64,000 nucleotides of DNA from Manihot esculenta (GCF_001659605.2 NC_035169.2:18352263-18416262), one strand, 5' to 3'; shown: positions 12,112-24,141, numbered from the stretch's first letter. A program made the numbers and translations. Notes: generated from the sequence alone by a model not told the origin.

Positions 12112-13943
12112 TGACTCGCGGTTGTCGAAGCCGGTCAAAAATAACCTTTCTGGTTACCAACAAATTTACACTTGTAGATAGTGGTGAAAGGATCAAATCC
12201 ACAGAGAATTGAGAACTCACCTATTTCTCTTTTTATGACCAAGAAAATAAACTAAATATGAGATAAAAATTGAAAGCAAAAATAAATTGCAGTGAAAGTA
12301 AAATGGGGGGGGTTTGAGATTGATTGTAGTAACTAATAATGAGAGTAATAATAGAAAGCAAATAATTAAAATAAAAGGGGAAATCAATATGAGAAAAGCC
12401 TAATTGAAGATATGGATCCACTTTGGTTGTTTGGGTTGATCATTGAAACTTAGATTATCTTGATTGGTTCAATAGATTAGTTATGGGGGTGGAAGACGCT
12501 TCTCACCACCATGTCTTTCCTTATGAACAAATTGATTAGGGAACGTCCTCTAACCAATTACTAATCAACAAATTGCCAAGGAACGTCCTTGGGCCATAGG
12601 CATCAAAACAATTGCCAATTGCATGAAGAACAAGAAAGATCCAAACCCTAACTACTCAAACGCATGAGATGATGTTAGATCATGCAATTCCTTGGATTTT
12701 TACACCAAGTGTTCTATGGACAGAATATTTTCAGCAATTACGGACTAACAAATATCCTAATCCAACAATCAATTAACTTTGCAATCAAGAATCAAGTGGC
12801 CAATTTGATCTAAACAACAAAGCAATCTTAGAATCAAAGCACAATTGCATGAATATTGAATAAAATCAAAGACAAAAGTTTTTGTTCAGATCTCACAACC
12901 CTTAAAACAACCTTAGTTTCAACCAAACTTCAACTAGAAAGAAGGTTTCAGCCACTCATGGCTGAACCAAACAGAAAATAAAAGAAAAGAAAGCAAAAGA
13001 TGAAGAACTAGGGTGGAGAGAGAGCCTTAGAGGCCTTACCGAATTTCCTTGGAGAAGAGGTGGAACAAAATCTGTCTTCTTGTCTTCTTGAAGCCTTTAA
13101 ATAGGTCTTGGAAGGCTGCCTAGGGTTTCATGGAAGTCCAGGAGGCTTTTAGAGGCTGTCCAAAGTGTCCTTGGTGTTGCATGTGCCTTGTTTGTGCATG
13201 AGTGAAGGCAAATACGAGTTGCATGTGATTGAAGGCAAGTGGGGGCACTTTGGTCTTTTTACTTGCTGCCCAAGGCCTTCAAGATGTTGGCTAAAGAGTT
13301 AAGAGGCTGCCCATGCACTAATAAGGAAGGGGGAGACTCCTTTTGAATTTTGAATGTGCATGGCACTAAGTAGGAAGCATGTGATCTTTGGATTTTCTTT
13401 CCTTAATAAGGGGGATCTTGAAATGCAATAATTGAATGTGAATATTGAAGATTTGGATCTCAAGATATTTCCCTTATTTGGCTCCTCAAATATGGCAACT
13501 TGGGACATGGCTTCTTGAACAAGGAAGGAGTGCAATAGGATGCATTTTCGGCTGCCTAAGTTGAGTTTCGGAGGCTGGAATTTTGGAGGTTCGGCGGCCG
13601 AAGGTTGGGGTTCAGGGGCCGAAGGTAGTGGACTTTCGTATCTGTCTGCATGGTTCGGCCGCCGAAGGTTGCCGCCGAAGGTGGTCCACTTTCGTTTCTG
13701 GAGTCCTCTTTCGGCCGCCGAAGGTTGCTGCCGAAGGTGACTGAGTTTTGGCTTCCGAAAGTTGCCTCCGAAGGTTGCTTCTCTAGTTTTGGCTTCTTTT
13801 GGCATTTTTAAGAGCATTTTCTCCAAATTGTTTCTTCACACCTAATACTTGCAAAACATGATTAAAACCACAAAATTAGGTAGAATAGGTGCAAATAAAC
13901 ATCAATAAGATCATGAAAATATGGGCTAAAATATGCTCTATCA
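12112..13943 (-). repeat. Athila 5' LTR (1832 bp)
   Basis: Same sequence as 5027-6856 apart from scattered substitutions and a two-base G-run difference near 12306. TATTTAAA at 13097-13104 (minus) is the likely TATA box. The palindrome cluster is at about 13548-13770 and shows a few more intact TTCGGCGGCCGAA-type sites than the 3' LTR copy. Confidence 0.92.
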
Positions 13944-13948
13944 GTATA
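13944..13948. repeat. Target-site duplication GTATA, right copy
   Basis: Follows the Athila terminus directly and matches 5022-5026. Confidence 0.9.
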
Positions 13949-15551
13949 CGTGTATATAACACCTGTATTTACCATTGCCAGGGCGTAGTCAACGGCTCCT
14001 GGACTTCTGCCAGGGCGTAGTCAAAGGCTCCTGGTCTTAACTATACCTGCCAGGGCGTAGTCAAAGGCTCCTGGTCTTAACTCAGAGACTATTGGATCAT
14101 TCAGCATTCACCCACATCAACAAGTAACTATGCAATGCACCATATTCGTGGATTCTAATGCAATCAACCTATAGCATAATCATGATGCATGAGATATGCT
14201 AAAAACATTTCATTACTCAATTAAAAGAATTAAGTTTAGTTCCACTCACCTCTGGCTGTCTGAACTGACTGACTCTGCAGGCTCTGTAAACTCTGGAGCA
14301 GTACTCACTGCTGCTCTCTCTGGTGCCTCTGGTCTGTGTAAGCACAGAAAGACTCAAATGAGGGACCAAACTAGCTTAAGAATAACTCTATTAAACTCCC
14401 CAAGAATCCCCTTAATCTTACTCTAAAACTCATGCAAAGCATGCAAAAGAAAAGCTGGACAGAACACTTTCGGCGGCAGGTTCGGCGGCCGAAAGTCCTC
14501 TCCAGAGACGAAACTCAAGCACCTTCGGCGGCCGAACCTCAACTTTCGGTAGCCGAACCCTTTCGGGGGCTAGTTTCGGGGGCTGAAAGGCACTCTAGAG
14601 ACGAAAGTCTCTAACCTTCGGTGGCACCTTCAGCGGCCGAACTTCCCTCCAGAGCCGAAAGTCCAAAAGCTCGGGGGCAAGCTTGGGCAGCCGAAGTCAC
14701 CTCCTCTCACCTCCTCAGGGGTTCGGTGGCCGAATGTTCCTTCGGCTGCTGAACCTGAGTTCATCAGCAGGGCAGAAACTTGCCCTGCCTCTCGCCAAAT
14801 GCTCAAAACTCCTCCAAACTCTAGCACCTCACTTCCTCAACTTGCATACACCTAAGTATATGCTCAAAGGGGTCAAAAACTACCTAAAAACCCCAACAAC
14901 ACAAAACATATAACACACAAACAAGCTCTTCTCACAAAATTATCAAAAACTCTTTTTTTTAACCTATTCATGCAACTCTCTCCATAAACCCCATAAATCT
15001 TCCATAAAACATGAAAACAAGCTCAGGATCTTCACTTACCTCTTGAAATCAAGTAGATGAATGATCCTAACGTGGAGGTTTGAAGCAACTCTCCTTCAAA
15101 CTGTCCAAAATTCACAATTTTGTGTTTAAAGCTCAAAACCTTCAAAATAACATAAAACTCAATCAAATCTTTGCAAACTTGGATGAAAACATGAAAGAAT
15201 ACTAAAAAAGGATAGGGTCTCACCTCAGAAAGTGAAAGAAACGACGAAGCTTATCCTTTCAACCGACTGAGGGCCGTTTTATAGGTGGCTGGCCAGACCA
15301 CCTTCGGCGGCCAAACGTGAAACCGAAAGCCATGCATGTTCGGCGGCCGAAAGTCACCTTCGGGGGCCGAACCTGGCTTTTCTGCCTTGGTTCATTTCTC
15401 TTTAAAAACTCATTGCATTTTCTCTTTAAAACATTAAAACATTCCATATTACTTTGGAAAAACATAAATCTTACCCTTCTAGAGAATCCTGACATCCCGG
15501 ATTCCACCGGACGATAGGAATTCCGATGCCGGACTCTAGCCGGGTATTACA
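13949..15551 (-). repeat. Element 1 5' LTR, U3/R side (right piece)
   Basis: Continues the LTR cut at 5026; joined length about 2.29 kb. On the minus strand it begins TGTAATACCCGG at 15551. It contains a TATAAAA box (15277-15283, minus), TTCGGCGGCCGAA-type palindromes on both sides of it (about 14465-14760 and 15300-15375), and a dyad array of GCCAGGGCGTAG...CTCCTGG units (about 13977-14080). Confidence 0.88.
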
Positions 15552-17762
15552 ATCGGCGCTAGGATCCAGATCGATTTAAGGTCGCCGGGACCCGTAGCAA
15601 GCCTAACATACATCCTGTACATCTGGTATAATCCCATACATGATCAAACATAAGCATAAACTTTAAAACATAAAACTGTAAACTTTTTCTTTCTTTCAAA
15701 CACCAAGCTTAACCTGTGCATGCACAACTCATAATCATAAACCCCAACACTAGAGTTCTCATCATCTACTCACGTGGGGCAACATACATTAAGCTTGGCT
15801 TTCCTGTCTCGTAATAAAACATACATAAGGACCATGTACAAAGGGATTAACCACACTTCTAGGGCAAAGCACAACTCTAACTATTACATTACATTATAAC
15901 AATTTACATCATAACATATTACATTTCGTTACATATCTTTACCTTACATCATGTCCACTACTAATCTATTCCAAAAACCTGACCATAGACATAACCTGCT
16001 GATCTCCTGACTATCTCTGACCCTGCAAACCTGAGGTTAGGGGAGTGGGGTGAGCTAAAAAGCCCAGTGAGCAGAACCTAAGAGAAAAACAGTTTATTAT
16101 ATCATATGCTGTCATGACATGCATCTCATCACAAACAATACACATCAAGGATGAATTCGTCACCATTAGCCCTCTACATCTAGATTTCATCTCATAACAA
16201 GTCCAACAATACTCTATGCCAAGGGCGATACGGCCACGCCTGGACTTCACATAACTCTATGCCAGGGGCGATACGGCCACCCTGGTCTTTCATACTCTAT
16301 GCCAGGGGCGATACGGCCACACCTGATCTTTCATACTCTATGCCAGGGGCGATACGGCCACACCTGGTCTTTCATCTCATATCATGCCATACATGTCATA
16401 TCGTGCCATATTATGTCATATCACATCATACTGAGGGCTAATGGATCATCCAATATTCATCCACATCATCATACATCGTAATATGCAATGCAACATATTC
16501 GTGATCTCTAATGCAACAACCTATTATATAACATGTTATTCATGATGCATGAACATGCTTTGAACATTCAATATTAAAAGAGTTATGTTCTACTCACCTT
16601 GACTAGCTCTGGACCGACTCTGAAGCAGCTAACACTGCTAAACACCTTGATTCCTCGGGTCCGATCCTACATAGGTGGACTCCAGTGAGGTGCCAAACAT
16701 ACTCTAAACAATACATAAACAACTCCCCAAAAACCCCCTAAAACATCCTCAAAACAATCATAGAAAACACCCATGAAAGGGCTGGACAGGGCACTTTCGG
16801 TGGCCGAAGGTCCCTTCCAGAGACGAAAGTCATGCAGGTTCAGGGGCACCTTCGGCGGCCGAACCTTCTCTCCAGAGATGAAAGTCAGGCACTTTCAGCG
16901 GCCGAACATCACCTTTGGCGGCCGAAAGTCTGCTCCAGCTCCGAAACACAACTTTCGGGGGCAAGGTTTGGCGGCCAATCCATGCATCTATAGGCAGGTT
17001 CGGCGGCCGAAACCACCTTCGGCGGCTGAACCTGAGTTCTTCCAGAACTCAGCCCTTGTGCATACAAGCCTCCCAACCTCTCAAAACAAGCCTCCAACCT
17101 CTTAAAACATGCCTAAACTTCTAAAAACCAAGCATAAACCCTTAGTCATGCATAAAGGAGCTTAACAACTAGATTAAACTCCAAAAACAACATCAAAAGC
17201 ATACATAGGTAGCTTATGACCCACATAGGCCAAAACCACCAAAACATCCCACAATCTCACTTGCTCTTTCCCAATCATGCATACACTCTCCCACATGCAT
17301 AAACTAGCTCAACCACATCACATAAACGTACATTGGGCATAAAACCCACACAAATCCTAACATGCATATCTACCCATACTCAACCATCAAAACATCTTCA
17401 AACTTGCTTAAAAATTCTTTAAAACATAAAGGAAAGCATAGATCTACACTTACCTCTTGAAGATCGAGGGGTGGTGCGATCCCTAACTCGGAGGTGTGGA
17501 GGATCCAAGCTCCAAAAGCCTCCAAACTTCCAAAACTCCCTTTTAAGCTTCAAAATTTCGAAACCAGGGTAGATCTCATGAAAACTTGAAGGATGGGTAG
17601 AGAAAAACATGAAAACGACCAAAGGAGGACCAAAACCCACCTGAGCTCGAGAATGGGGAGAAAACTCGCCCATTTTCGATCTAACGGCTCTTTATAGGTG
17701 GCCTGCTGAACCACCTTCGGCAGCCTAACGTGCCTCCTAAACTCATGCATGTTCGGCGGCCG
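15552..17762 (-). repeat. LTR_A, left piece: Tekay-type LTR (5' LTR or solo LTR)
   Basis: Homologous to other Tekay LTRs here from shortly inside the CGTTACA end (GGCGCTAGGATCC at 15554 onward). The first few tens of bases are cut off by element 1. It contains a four-unit array of about 40 bp built on GCCAGGGGCGATACGGCC...CCTGG (about 16216-16375), palindromes (about 16795-17025 and 17750-17762), and a minus-strand CACCTATAAA box at 17691-17700. It is interrupted by element 2 and resumes at 33930. Confidence 0.85.
17758..17762. repeat. Target-site duplication GGCCG, left copy
   Basis: Matches 33930-33934 exactly. It lies inside a TTCGGCGGCCGAA palindrome of LTR_A. Confidence 0.9.
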
Positions 17763-17940
17763 TATAATACCCGGCTCGAGTCCGGCAATGGAATTCCTAT
17801 AGTCCGGTGGAATCTCGGGTGTCGAAACCTTCGAGAAGGGTACTACATATGTTTTTTCATGTATTTTAACTTGTTTTAAGGATTTTAAGGATAAAGGAAA
17901 ATGAGTTTGTGAAAGAAAAGAGGTAAGGGAGAAAATGGCA

Positions 17941-18040
17941 AGTTCGGCCGCCGAAGGTGACTTTTGGCCGCCGAACCTTGCATGGTTTCGGATTCACGTT
18001 TGGCCGCCGAAGGTGGTCTGGCCAGCCACCTATAAAAGGG
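17941..18040 (+). promoter_or_regulatory. Element 2 core promoter: GCC-box-like palindromes upstream of a TATA box
   Basis: TATAAAA at 18031-18037 is the likely TATA box; the 3' LTR copy is at 32042-32048. In the preceding 90 bases lie TTCGGCCGCCGAA (17943-17955) and two degenerate copies near 17974 and 18000. The GCCGCC core resembles the GCC box bound by plant ERF transcription factors. The promoter position is inferred; binding is hypothetical. Confidence 0.55.
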
Positions 18041-19146
18041 CGCCAAGTCGGTGGAAGGATGTATTTTGCTTCCATCTTCAGCCAGAGGTGAGTCCAACAC
18101 CCTCCCTAGTTGACTTTCATGATTTTGCTCAAATCTTTGAAGGTTTTGAAGATTTTTTATGTGTTTTTGAAGGTTTTGAAGTTTTGAGCAAAAGAACAAC
18201 GTTTTGAAGCTTGGAGAGTTTGAGAGAGGATTTCTCCATATCTCCACGTTGGGATCATTTAATCTCTTGTTTGGAAGAGGTAAGTGAAGATCCATAATCT
18301 CTTTTAATGTTTTTTGAAGGTTTTATGGAAGTTTGATGGGTAGTATGCATGATTAGGTTTAGGAGAGGGTTTTGGAGATTGGTGTAGTCCAGCATGTTTA
18401 AGTGTTGTTTGCTCTGTTTGTTTGAGCTTTAGGATAGTTTTGGACCTCTTTATGCATGTTATATGGTATGTGCTAGTTGGGAGTAGTTGTTATGCATGTT
18501 GGGTAAGTTTTGGGTGAGTTTTGCATGAAACAGAGCAGGTTTCTGCCCATTGGGCAAAGTCAGGTTCGGCCGCCGAACCCCTTGTGGAGGCAGTTTTGGC
18601 TGCCAAAGCTTGCCCCCGAACATTTGGACTTTCATCTCTGGGGCAAGGTTCGGCCGCCGAAAGTGCCGCCGAAGGTTGAGTTTCGTCTCTGGACGAGACT
18701 TTCGGCTGCCGAAGGTGCCGCCGAACATGCATGAGTTTCGTCTCTGTAGGGGGGTTTCGGCCGCCGAACCTGCCGCCGAAAGTGCCCTGTCCAGCCTTCT
18801 TTTGCATGTTTTATGTGATTGTTTTAGGATCTTTTAGAGGGCTTTTGGGGAGTTTCTTAGAGATGTTCTGGAGTTAGTTTGGTCCCTCATTTGAGTCCAC
18901 CTGTGTAGGTACGGACCAGAGGAACCCCAGAGATCAGCAGTGAGCACTGCTTCAGAACCTGCAGAGTCAGCCAGAGGTGAGTGGAACTTCTCTTTTCAGA
19001 ACTAAACTGCTTTGAGCATGTTTCATGCATCATAATGAGTATAGTAGGATGATTACATTAGTTTCACGAATATGGCGCATTGCATAATACGATGAATATG
19101 AGGAAATGGATAGACCAAGGCGACTCCAATAGCCCAAGCTCTGTTA

Positions 19147-19303
19147 TAAGACCTGGCCGGGCCAGGCAGCCATCTGTAGGTAAGACCTGGTTAGACCAGG
19201 CAGCAGAGATAGTAAGACCTGGCTGGGCCAGGCAGGCAGAGTTGATAAGACCTGGCTGGGCCAGGCATACTGAGGTTGTAAGACCTGGCTAGGCCAGGCA
19301 TCC
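19147..19303 (+). repeat. Element 2 LTR dyad array (about five units)
   Basis: Five imperfect units of the form TAAGACCTGG...GGCCAGGCA, spaced about 27-38 bases. CCTGG and CCAGG within each unit can pair as a short hairpin. The same array is at about 33160-33316 in the 3' LTR. Confidence 0.85.
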
Positions 19304-19916
19304 TTACATTGGGATTTTTGGTGGTCATGTCTATCCCTGAGATGAAATGTATGTGATGTGATGCATTCCATGAGATCATGTTGTTTTTTTAAATCATGTT
19401 TTATAGTTCTGCTCATTGGGCTTGTATAGCTCATCCCTCTCCCCTAACCCCAGTCTTGCAGGTTCAGAGTCCAGAGGGAGTCCAGCAGGGTATGGAAGAA
19501 GAAGAGTTATGTAGAGCTATAGCTAGTGTGGACATGTAATTGTAAAGAGAGAGTGTATAGTGTATAGACTTGTGCTTGACTTATAAGAGTTGTAATCCTT
19601 TTTTGTATACACATGATCAATTTATGTATGGTTTCTTTTATTGTTATGTATATGAGAAAACCAGGCTTAACATTACGAGTTATATCCGCCTTGAGTAAGA
19701 ATGAGCTCTCGTAGGGGATATATAGCAGAGATATAGTGCATGCACAGGTTAAGCCTTGGAGGAAAGAAAAGTTTTAATGGGTTGATAGAAAATGTATGAT
19801 CATGTTTGGGATTTCACAGGTACACAGACAGTATAGCAGGCTTACTACGGGTCCCGGCGACCTTAAGTCGATCTGGATCCTAGTGCTGGTAGTGGTTCGG
19901 TTTCCGGGCCGTTACA

Positions 19917-20145
19917 GATTGGTATCAGAGCCCTAGGTTCACATGGTCGGACCTAGAGAGATAGAGTCGGGCTCATAGAGGTATAGTTGGTCAAGCACAA
20001 TAGGAAAACATGTCCACTAGGATAGGATGTTGAGTCCTGTCTCTATGATGATGTGGAATGCCATGATTTATGCATGTGCCTTATATGATATGTGATGTAC
20101 GCTTATGTGCTCTGTTATGTGTTGTTTTCTAGAGAGAGAGTTAAG
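19917..20145 (+). other. Element 2 leader with tRNA-iMet primer-binding site
   Basis: TGGTATCAGAGCC at 19920-19932, three bases after the LTR. The rest of the leader is noncoding; two short upstream Met codons in frame with gag (20092 and 20095) are not conserved as starts in the other copies. Confidence 0.9.
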
Positions 20146-20674
20146 ATGCGAGGAACTCGTCGATCCGCAAGATTGACTGGAGTCCCACCTGAAAGTGAGG
20201 GTATAGCTGCTCGTCCACCTGCATTGCCAAGGGCAAGATCTCACAGGTCAAGCAGGGAAGGAACATCACGAGACCCTAGAAGGTCTTCTGACGAGAGCAG
20301 AAGAGGAGTAGGCAGAGGGGGGAGGTCAGAAGAAGAGAGAGTTGTGTTGGAGGGTGATCAGAGTAGAGATGAAAGCATGGGTGTAGGAAGGTCGGAAGAA
20401 GGCATGGGGGAGTCCCAGGGAGGCGCACAGGCCTCGGGGTTTGGCTATCCACCCTTTCCACAGGGCCCAGGGTATCCGATGGGAGGCACGTCGGATTACT
20501 CCAGCTTCGCCCCATATCCACCCTACATGCCATATATGCCCTATCCTTCCTTTTATCCACCATATCACATGTATCCACCCCCACCTTTTCCTCCAAGTCC
20601 AACACACGCTGAACCTAGAGAAACAGTACCTCCACCACCACCACTTGAACCAGTAGCCCCTGTTGTGGAAGCAC
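20146..20674 (+). pseudogene. gag: Element 2 gag, N-terminal part, cut by element 3
   Basis: The start is chosen at 20146 because elements 1 and 4 share the Met-Arg-Gly-Thr beginning. The sequence encodes an Arg/Ser/Glu-rich region, then a Pro/Tyr-rich stretch like that of element 1. The frame runs into element 3 at 20675; the AGCAC target at 20670-20674 is repeated at 27237-27241, where gag resumes. Confidence 0.9.
20670..20674. repeat. Target-site duplication AGCAC, left copy
   Basis: Exact match to 27237-27241, flanking element 3. Confidence 0.9.
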
Positions 20675-22765
20675 TAACAGAGCATATTTTAGGCCATATT
20701 ATCATGTTCTTAATGATGTTTATTTGCACCTTTTCTGCCTAATTTTGTGGTTTTAATCATGTTTTGCATAAACTAGGTGTGAAAAGACAATTTGGAGAAA
20801 ATGCTCATAAAACTGCCAAAAAGTGCCAAATATGGAAAGTTCCAAATAGGGAAAGTGTTCATATATGGAAAGTGCCAAATAAGGAAAGAGTCAGAAAGCA
20901 CAGTCAACAAACTGTCCGAAATTCGAACTGCAGAATCTTTCCTGCCTTAATTAGAACATGGGCCAGGAAAGGAAGGTTTTCAAATAAGGCAAGTTTTCAG
21001 AAAAGGAAAGTCTTCAAATGAGGAAAGTGCAGAAGCAAAAGTAAACAAGGAAAGCTTAGTCAGAAGATTATTTCAAATTCAAATCGCAGATCTTTCTTTC
21101 CTTGTTCAAAGATGTGCATACACTGCAGCAGTCATAACTTCCTGTTTAGGCAGCAAGATCTCAAGGAGATGCTCTTCCTCTTCTGCATTCAGCATTCAAA
21201 ATTCAAACGAAGGCTCCACCTAAAAAGGAAAGACTGGACAGATATATTTCCACTTCTGCACATTAATGACTGCATTCTCCTGCCTCTTTTGCAATCCATG
21301 CGCGTGCCACCTCTTCTGGAAGCATGATCCGCGCGTCCTTCCTCTTCTGAAAGCCTTGGTACGTGCATATTTCCTTATGAACATCAAGCCACGACTTTTC
21401 TTCCTCTATTGGCAGCCTTGGATCGCTCTTCCTTCCTTTTCAAGCACAAGGTACGCTCCTTTCCTATTCTGAAGGCAATCTGCGCGCCAACTTCTTTCTG
21501 AAGCCTTGCAGTCCGATTCTTTCCTCGTTTGCAACAACTTGGGCAGCAAGTTGCACATGGGCAGCACCTTGGGCAGCCTCTACACTAATTAGGAAGCAAG
21601 GTCAGCATCTAAACTTATTTAGGAAGCACAATCTGCGCCTCCTTCCCTTTCTGAGACCAAACCGCGCGCATCAACTTCCTTTCACAGTGCATTTTCGCGC
21701 AGCCTTCCTTCTGAAGCCGAAAAGCGCGATTCTTTCCTTTTCAGACACATCTTGGGCAGAAAATACCTCTTGGGCAGTAAGTATGACCTAGGGCAACACT
21801 TTTCAACTATAAAAAGCCACATAAGAAGCCTCTACATGGTCTTTACACTCCCCCGGGGAGACACCTACGGGATTGCAAGTGACATCTTCTCTTTTTCTTC
21901 CTTTCTTTATTTTTAGTTTTTGTTTCAGCCATGAGTGGCTGAAACCTTTTTTCTAGTTGAGGATTTGGTGAAACTTTGGTTGTATTTTTGGATTGAGAGA
22001 CTTGAACTACATGGTTAATCTTTAGTTGCTTTTCAATATTCATGTAATTTGGTGCTTTAAGATATTATTGCTTTGTCTTGCGGATCTCTATTGATCTTTG
22101 ATTTCAAGGTAATATATTGTTGTTTGAATAATCTTAGTCCGTATTTGCTTGGATTGCTCAAATATAAGAACACTTGGTGTAAAAACCAAGGAAATTGCAT
22201 GATCTAGTGTTGTCTCCATGCATGTGGGTGACTAGAATTGGTTCTCTCTATTTCTTTATGCGATTGACTATTGTATAAGGCCTGTGGCTCAAAGACGTTC
22301 TTTGGCAATTGTTAATTAGTAATTAATTGGAGGACTATCCCTAATTGATTTAACCTAAAAGAGAGATAATGGATGTGAGAAGCTTCTTCAATCTCCATGG
22401 CCAATTTATTGAATCAACAAAGGAACATATGAGTCAATGATCAATCCCATCAACTTAAAGTGAATCCGAATCTTCAACTAGAGCTTTTCTCTTATTTGTT
22501 TTCTCTTTATTTTTATTATTTGCTTTACTTTATTGTTTCCACCATTAGTTTAATCAAATCAATCTCAAACCCCCCTTATTTACTTTACTCGCAATTTATT
22601 TTCATTGTTTATTTATTTTCTGTTTGTTCATTTGGTCTACTCAAGGAAGGTAAATAAGTATCAATTCCCTGTGGATACGATCCTTTTACCACTGTCTACA
22701 GTTTTAATATTGTTGGTAGTTAAAAAGGTTATTTATTTTGACCGGCTTCGACAACCGCTTTGTCA
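20675..22765 (+). repeat. Element 3 5' LTR (2091 bp)
   Basis: Starts TAACAGAGC (G-to-A at the second base compared with the 3' LTR). The TATA box TATAAAAA is at 21808-21815. An ATATGGAAAGTTCCAAATA-type short tandem motif lies near 20830-20890. The second half is AT-rich and carries the GTTTCAGCCATGAGTGGCTG segment also found in the Athila LTR. Confidence 0.92.
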
Positions 22766-22899
22766 AAATTGGCACCGTTGCCGGGGAGTTGATTTAACTT
22801 ATTTGTTTTTCTTTCAGGACCAAATTAAAAAAAAAAAAAAAAAAGAGAGCACGTCATCGCAGACCATCTTCTGAAACATCTCAATCGCACATCTGAATC
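22766..22899 (+). other. Element 3 leader: tRNA-Asp primer site and A-tract
   Basis: TGGCACCGTTGCCGGGGA (22770-22787) matches the tRNA-Asp(GUC) primer complement with one mismatch. A run of A lies at about 22827-22844 before the reading frame. Confidence 0.88.
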
Positions 22900-24141
22900 A
22901 TGGATGAGGTAAGTAGATCTGATCTTTCTTTTCTAACATCTTTATTGAAAGATTTAACCATAGAACAAGACGCGGTAAGTACACCTTTCCGCCTTGTGGA
23001 ACTTTATGAACAAATCGCTGCTATGAGAAGTTTTGTTATAGACCAAGCTGAACAAGCTTTTGAAGAACAACAACTCCAACAAGTACATGCATGTGAAAGA
23101 TTCTATGGACAGCCGAAATATGCAATACCTGAAGATACCAGAACTAATCTTTATAAGATGTTGGAGACTTTGCACAATTTTCAACAGGAAGTGGATCGAG
23201 TAGCCGCCAAATGGAGAGAAGACATGGTAAGAAAAGAGGAAGAGCGTCAAGCTGATGATGAAAGATGGCAAGTACAAGAACAAGTTGCTGAAGAAACCCA
23301 ACCAGAAGATAGTTTGTCCAATCAAACTGATCAAACAGAACTTGTTGCTTTAGATATCATTGATTATTTGAGTAAAGATGTTTTTCATGTAAATCAAGAT
23401 GATATACTAAATAATGATCTTTGCAGGAAAGACAGCCAGAAAGAGCCAGAACTGAAAGAAACTGACTGTTGCATCCAACAGGTGGACTGCAGCCATGCGC
23501 AGAATGAACAGAAGCAGATCGCACCACTTCAGCTTGGTTCGCAGCACCTTCAGCTTGGTGCGCAGATCAACCTTGCGCAGGACAGTCCTGCAACACTTCC
23601 AGTCACACTTCTTCAGCTTCCATCGCATGAAACTCCTTCCAGCCTCCCATTGCAGACCAACCTTGCGCAAGAAGGAGTACCTGAAAGCCTTTCAGTTGTG
23701 TCCTTTCAGCTTCAATCGCAGATCAGTGGTCTTCCGCCTCCCTTTCAGGTAAGTTCTGCGCAGAAAGAAGAATCTGAAACTCCTTTCAGCCTTCCAATGC
23801 AAACAGCCCAGGCTCACAAGGAACAAATGGTATTCCAAGCACCCAAACCAAAGGAGCATGCAGATCTATGCTTGCCCAAGCCTCCAAATAAGGTAGAATT
23901 TGTTTTGCCCGAACTCAATGCTAAACTGCAGCTACATATGGAGAAATATCAATTGAAGCTCGAAGTGCTAAAAAATGCAAACATAAGGGCTAGAGGCACA
24001 CCTCATCTGAAAGAGGAGAAACTGATCATGTTACTTCACGAGTACATGAAAGAAATAAGATGGGTTATGACTAAATCAAAAGGCATGCTACACTATTCAC
24101 TTAATTCTGTTGGGACCCTTTTTCCTCCCCCAATTACTTGA
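22900..24141 (+). CDS. Element 3 private reading frame (413 codons), function unknown
   Basis: Open from the Met at 22900 to the stop at 24139-24141. Residues 1-115 are predicted helical and charged, with no family I recognise. Residues about 145-200 (LSKDVFHVNQDDILN...DCCIQQVDCS) resemble the linker between protease and RT of the Athila polyprotein. Residues 200-330 are Gln/Ser/Pro-rich repeats of the type LQLGSQ. The last 80 residues (KLIMLLHEYMKEIRW) resemble the pre-RT linker in a distant way. The second copy in element 3b is also open over its length despite in-frame indels. Role unknown; it may be a relic that stays open by youth, or a retained accessory protein. Confidence 0.7.
   Translation: MDEVSRSDLSFLTSLLKDLTIEQDAVSTPFRLVELYEQIAAMRSFVIDQAEQAFEEQQLQQVHACERFYGQPKYAIPEDTRTNLYKMLETLHNFQQEVDRVAAKWREDMVRKEEERQADDERWQVQEQVAEETQPEDSLSNQTDQTELVALDIIDYLSKDVFHVNQDDILNNDLCRKDSQKEPELKETDCCIQQVDCSHAQNEQKQIAPLQLGSQHLQLGAQINLAQDSPATLPVTLLQLPSHETPSSLPLQTNLAQEGVPESLSVVSFQLQSQISGLPPPFQVSSAQKEESETPFSLPMQTAQAHKEQMVFQAPKPKEHADLCLPKPPNKVEFVLPELNAKLQLHMEKYQLKLEVLKNANIRARGTPHLKEEKLIMLLHEYMKEIRWVMTKSKGMLHYSLNSVGTLFPPPIT

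Larger units (their letters stand above)
5027..13943 (-). mobile_element. Athila-lineage LTR retrotransposon without integrase, nested in the element 1 LTR
   Basis: Two direct LTRs (5027-6856 and 12112-13943) begin TGATAGAGCATA and end GCGAGTCA on the minus strand and are flanked by the duplication GTATA. The Asp-GUC tRNA primer site is at 12089-12106 and the polypurine tract at 6857-6872. Gag, protease, RT and RNase H are present. Integrase and the env-like frame of classical Athila are absent: RNase H is followed directly by about 1 kb of noncoding DNA. The two LTRs differ at a limited number of sites, roughly one percent by eye, so the insertion is fairly young. A single nonsense codon separates protease from RT. 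Confidence 0.93.
1..15551 (-). mobile_element. Element 1: Tekay-type chromovirus (Ty3/gypsy), 3' end off the left edge, interrupted by an Athila element
   Basis: Reading right to left: 5' LTR (15551 to 13949, then 5026 to 4339), initiator-Met primer site, gag, protease, RT, RNase H and the start of integrase, which runs off the window at position 1. Gag and pol match element 2 (17763-33929), which still has a chromodomain of the Tekay type, so the lineage is inferred by similarity. The reading frame has several stop codons and a frameshift, so this copy is dead. Its right end abuts another LTR (LTR_A) a few tens of bases inside that LTR, so element 1 inserted into LTR_A; the expected target duplication (ATCGG at 15552-15556) cannot be confirmed because the other flank is outside the window. 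Confidence 0.9.
17763..19916 (+). repeat. Element 2 5' LTR (2154 bp)
   Basis: Runs from TATAATACCCGG to CCGTTACA. Compared with the 3' LTR it has one rather than four copies of the palindrome unit near 18563, lacks one palindrome near 17960, and keeps about 55 bases (about 18701-18755, between GTTTCGTCTCTG-like direct repeats) that the 3' LTR lost. Confidence 0.92.

Noticed and set aside
16216..16375. CRISPR-like array of 40 bp units in LTR_A
   Set aside because: Units are contiguous tandem repeats without distinct spacers, in a plant LTR; related arrays occur in every Tekay LTR.
20675..21500. Small frames repeated in all four LTRs of elements 3 and 3b (for example 21112-21327)
   Set aside because: They are identical only because the LTRs are nearly identical, lack any domain and differ in phase from each other; no support for coding.
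22900..23428. Perfect splice donor GAG/GTAAGT right after the start codon of the element 3 frame, with a possible acceptor CTTTGCAG near 23427
   Set aside because: Both sites are present in both copies, but the joined product goes out of frame quickly; without transcripts this is not evidence for splicing.
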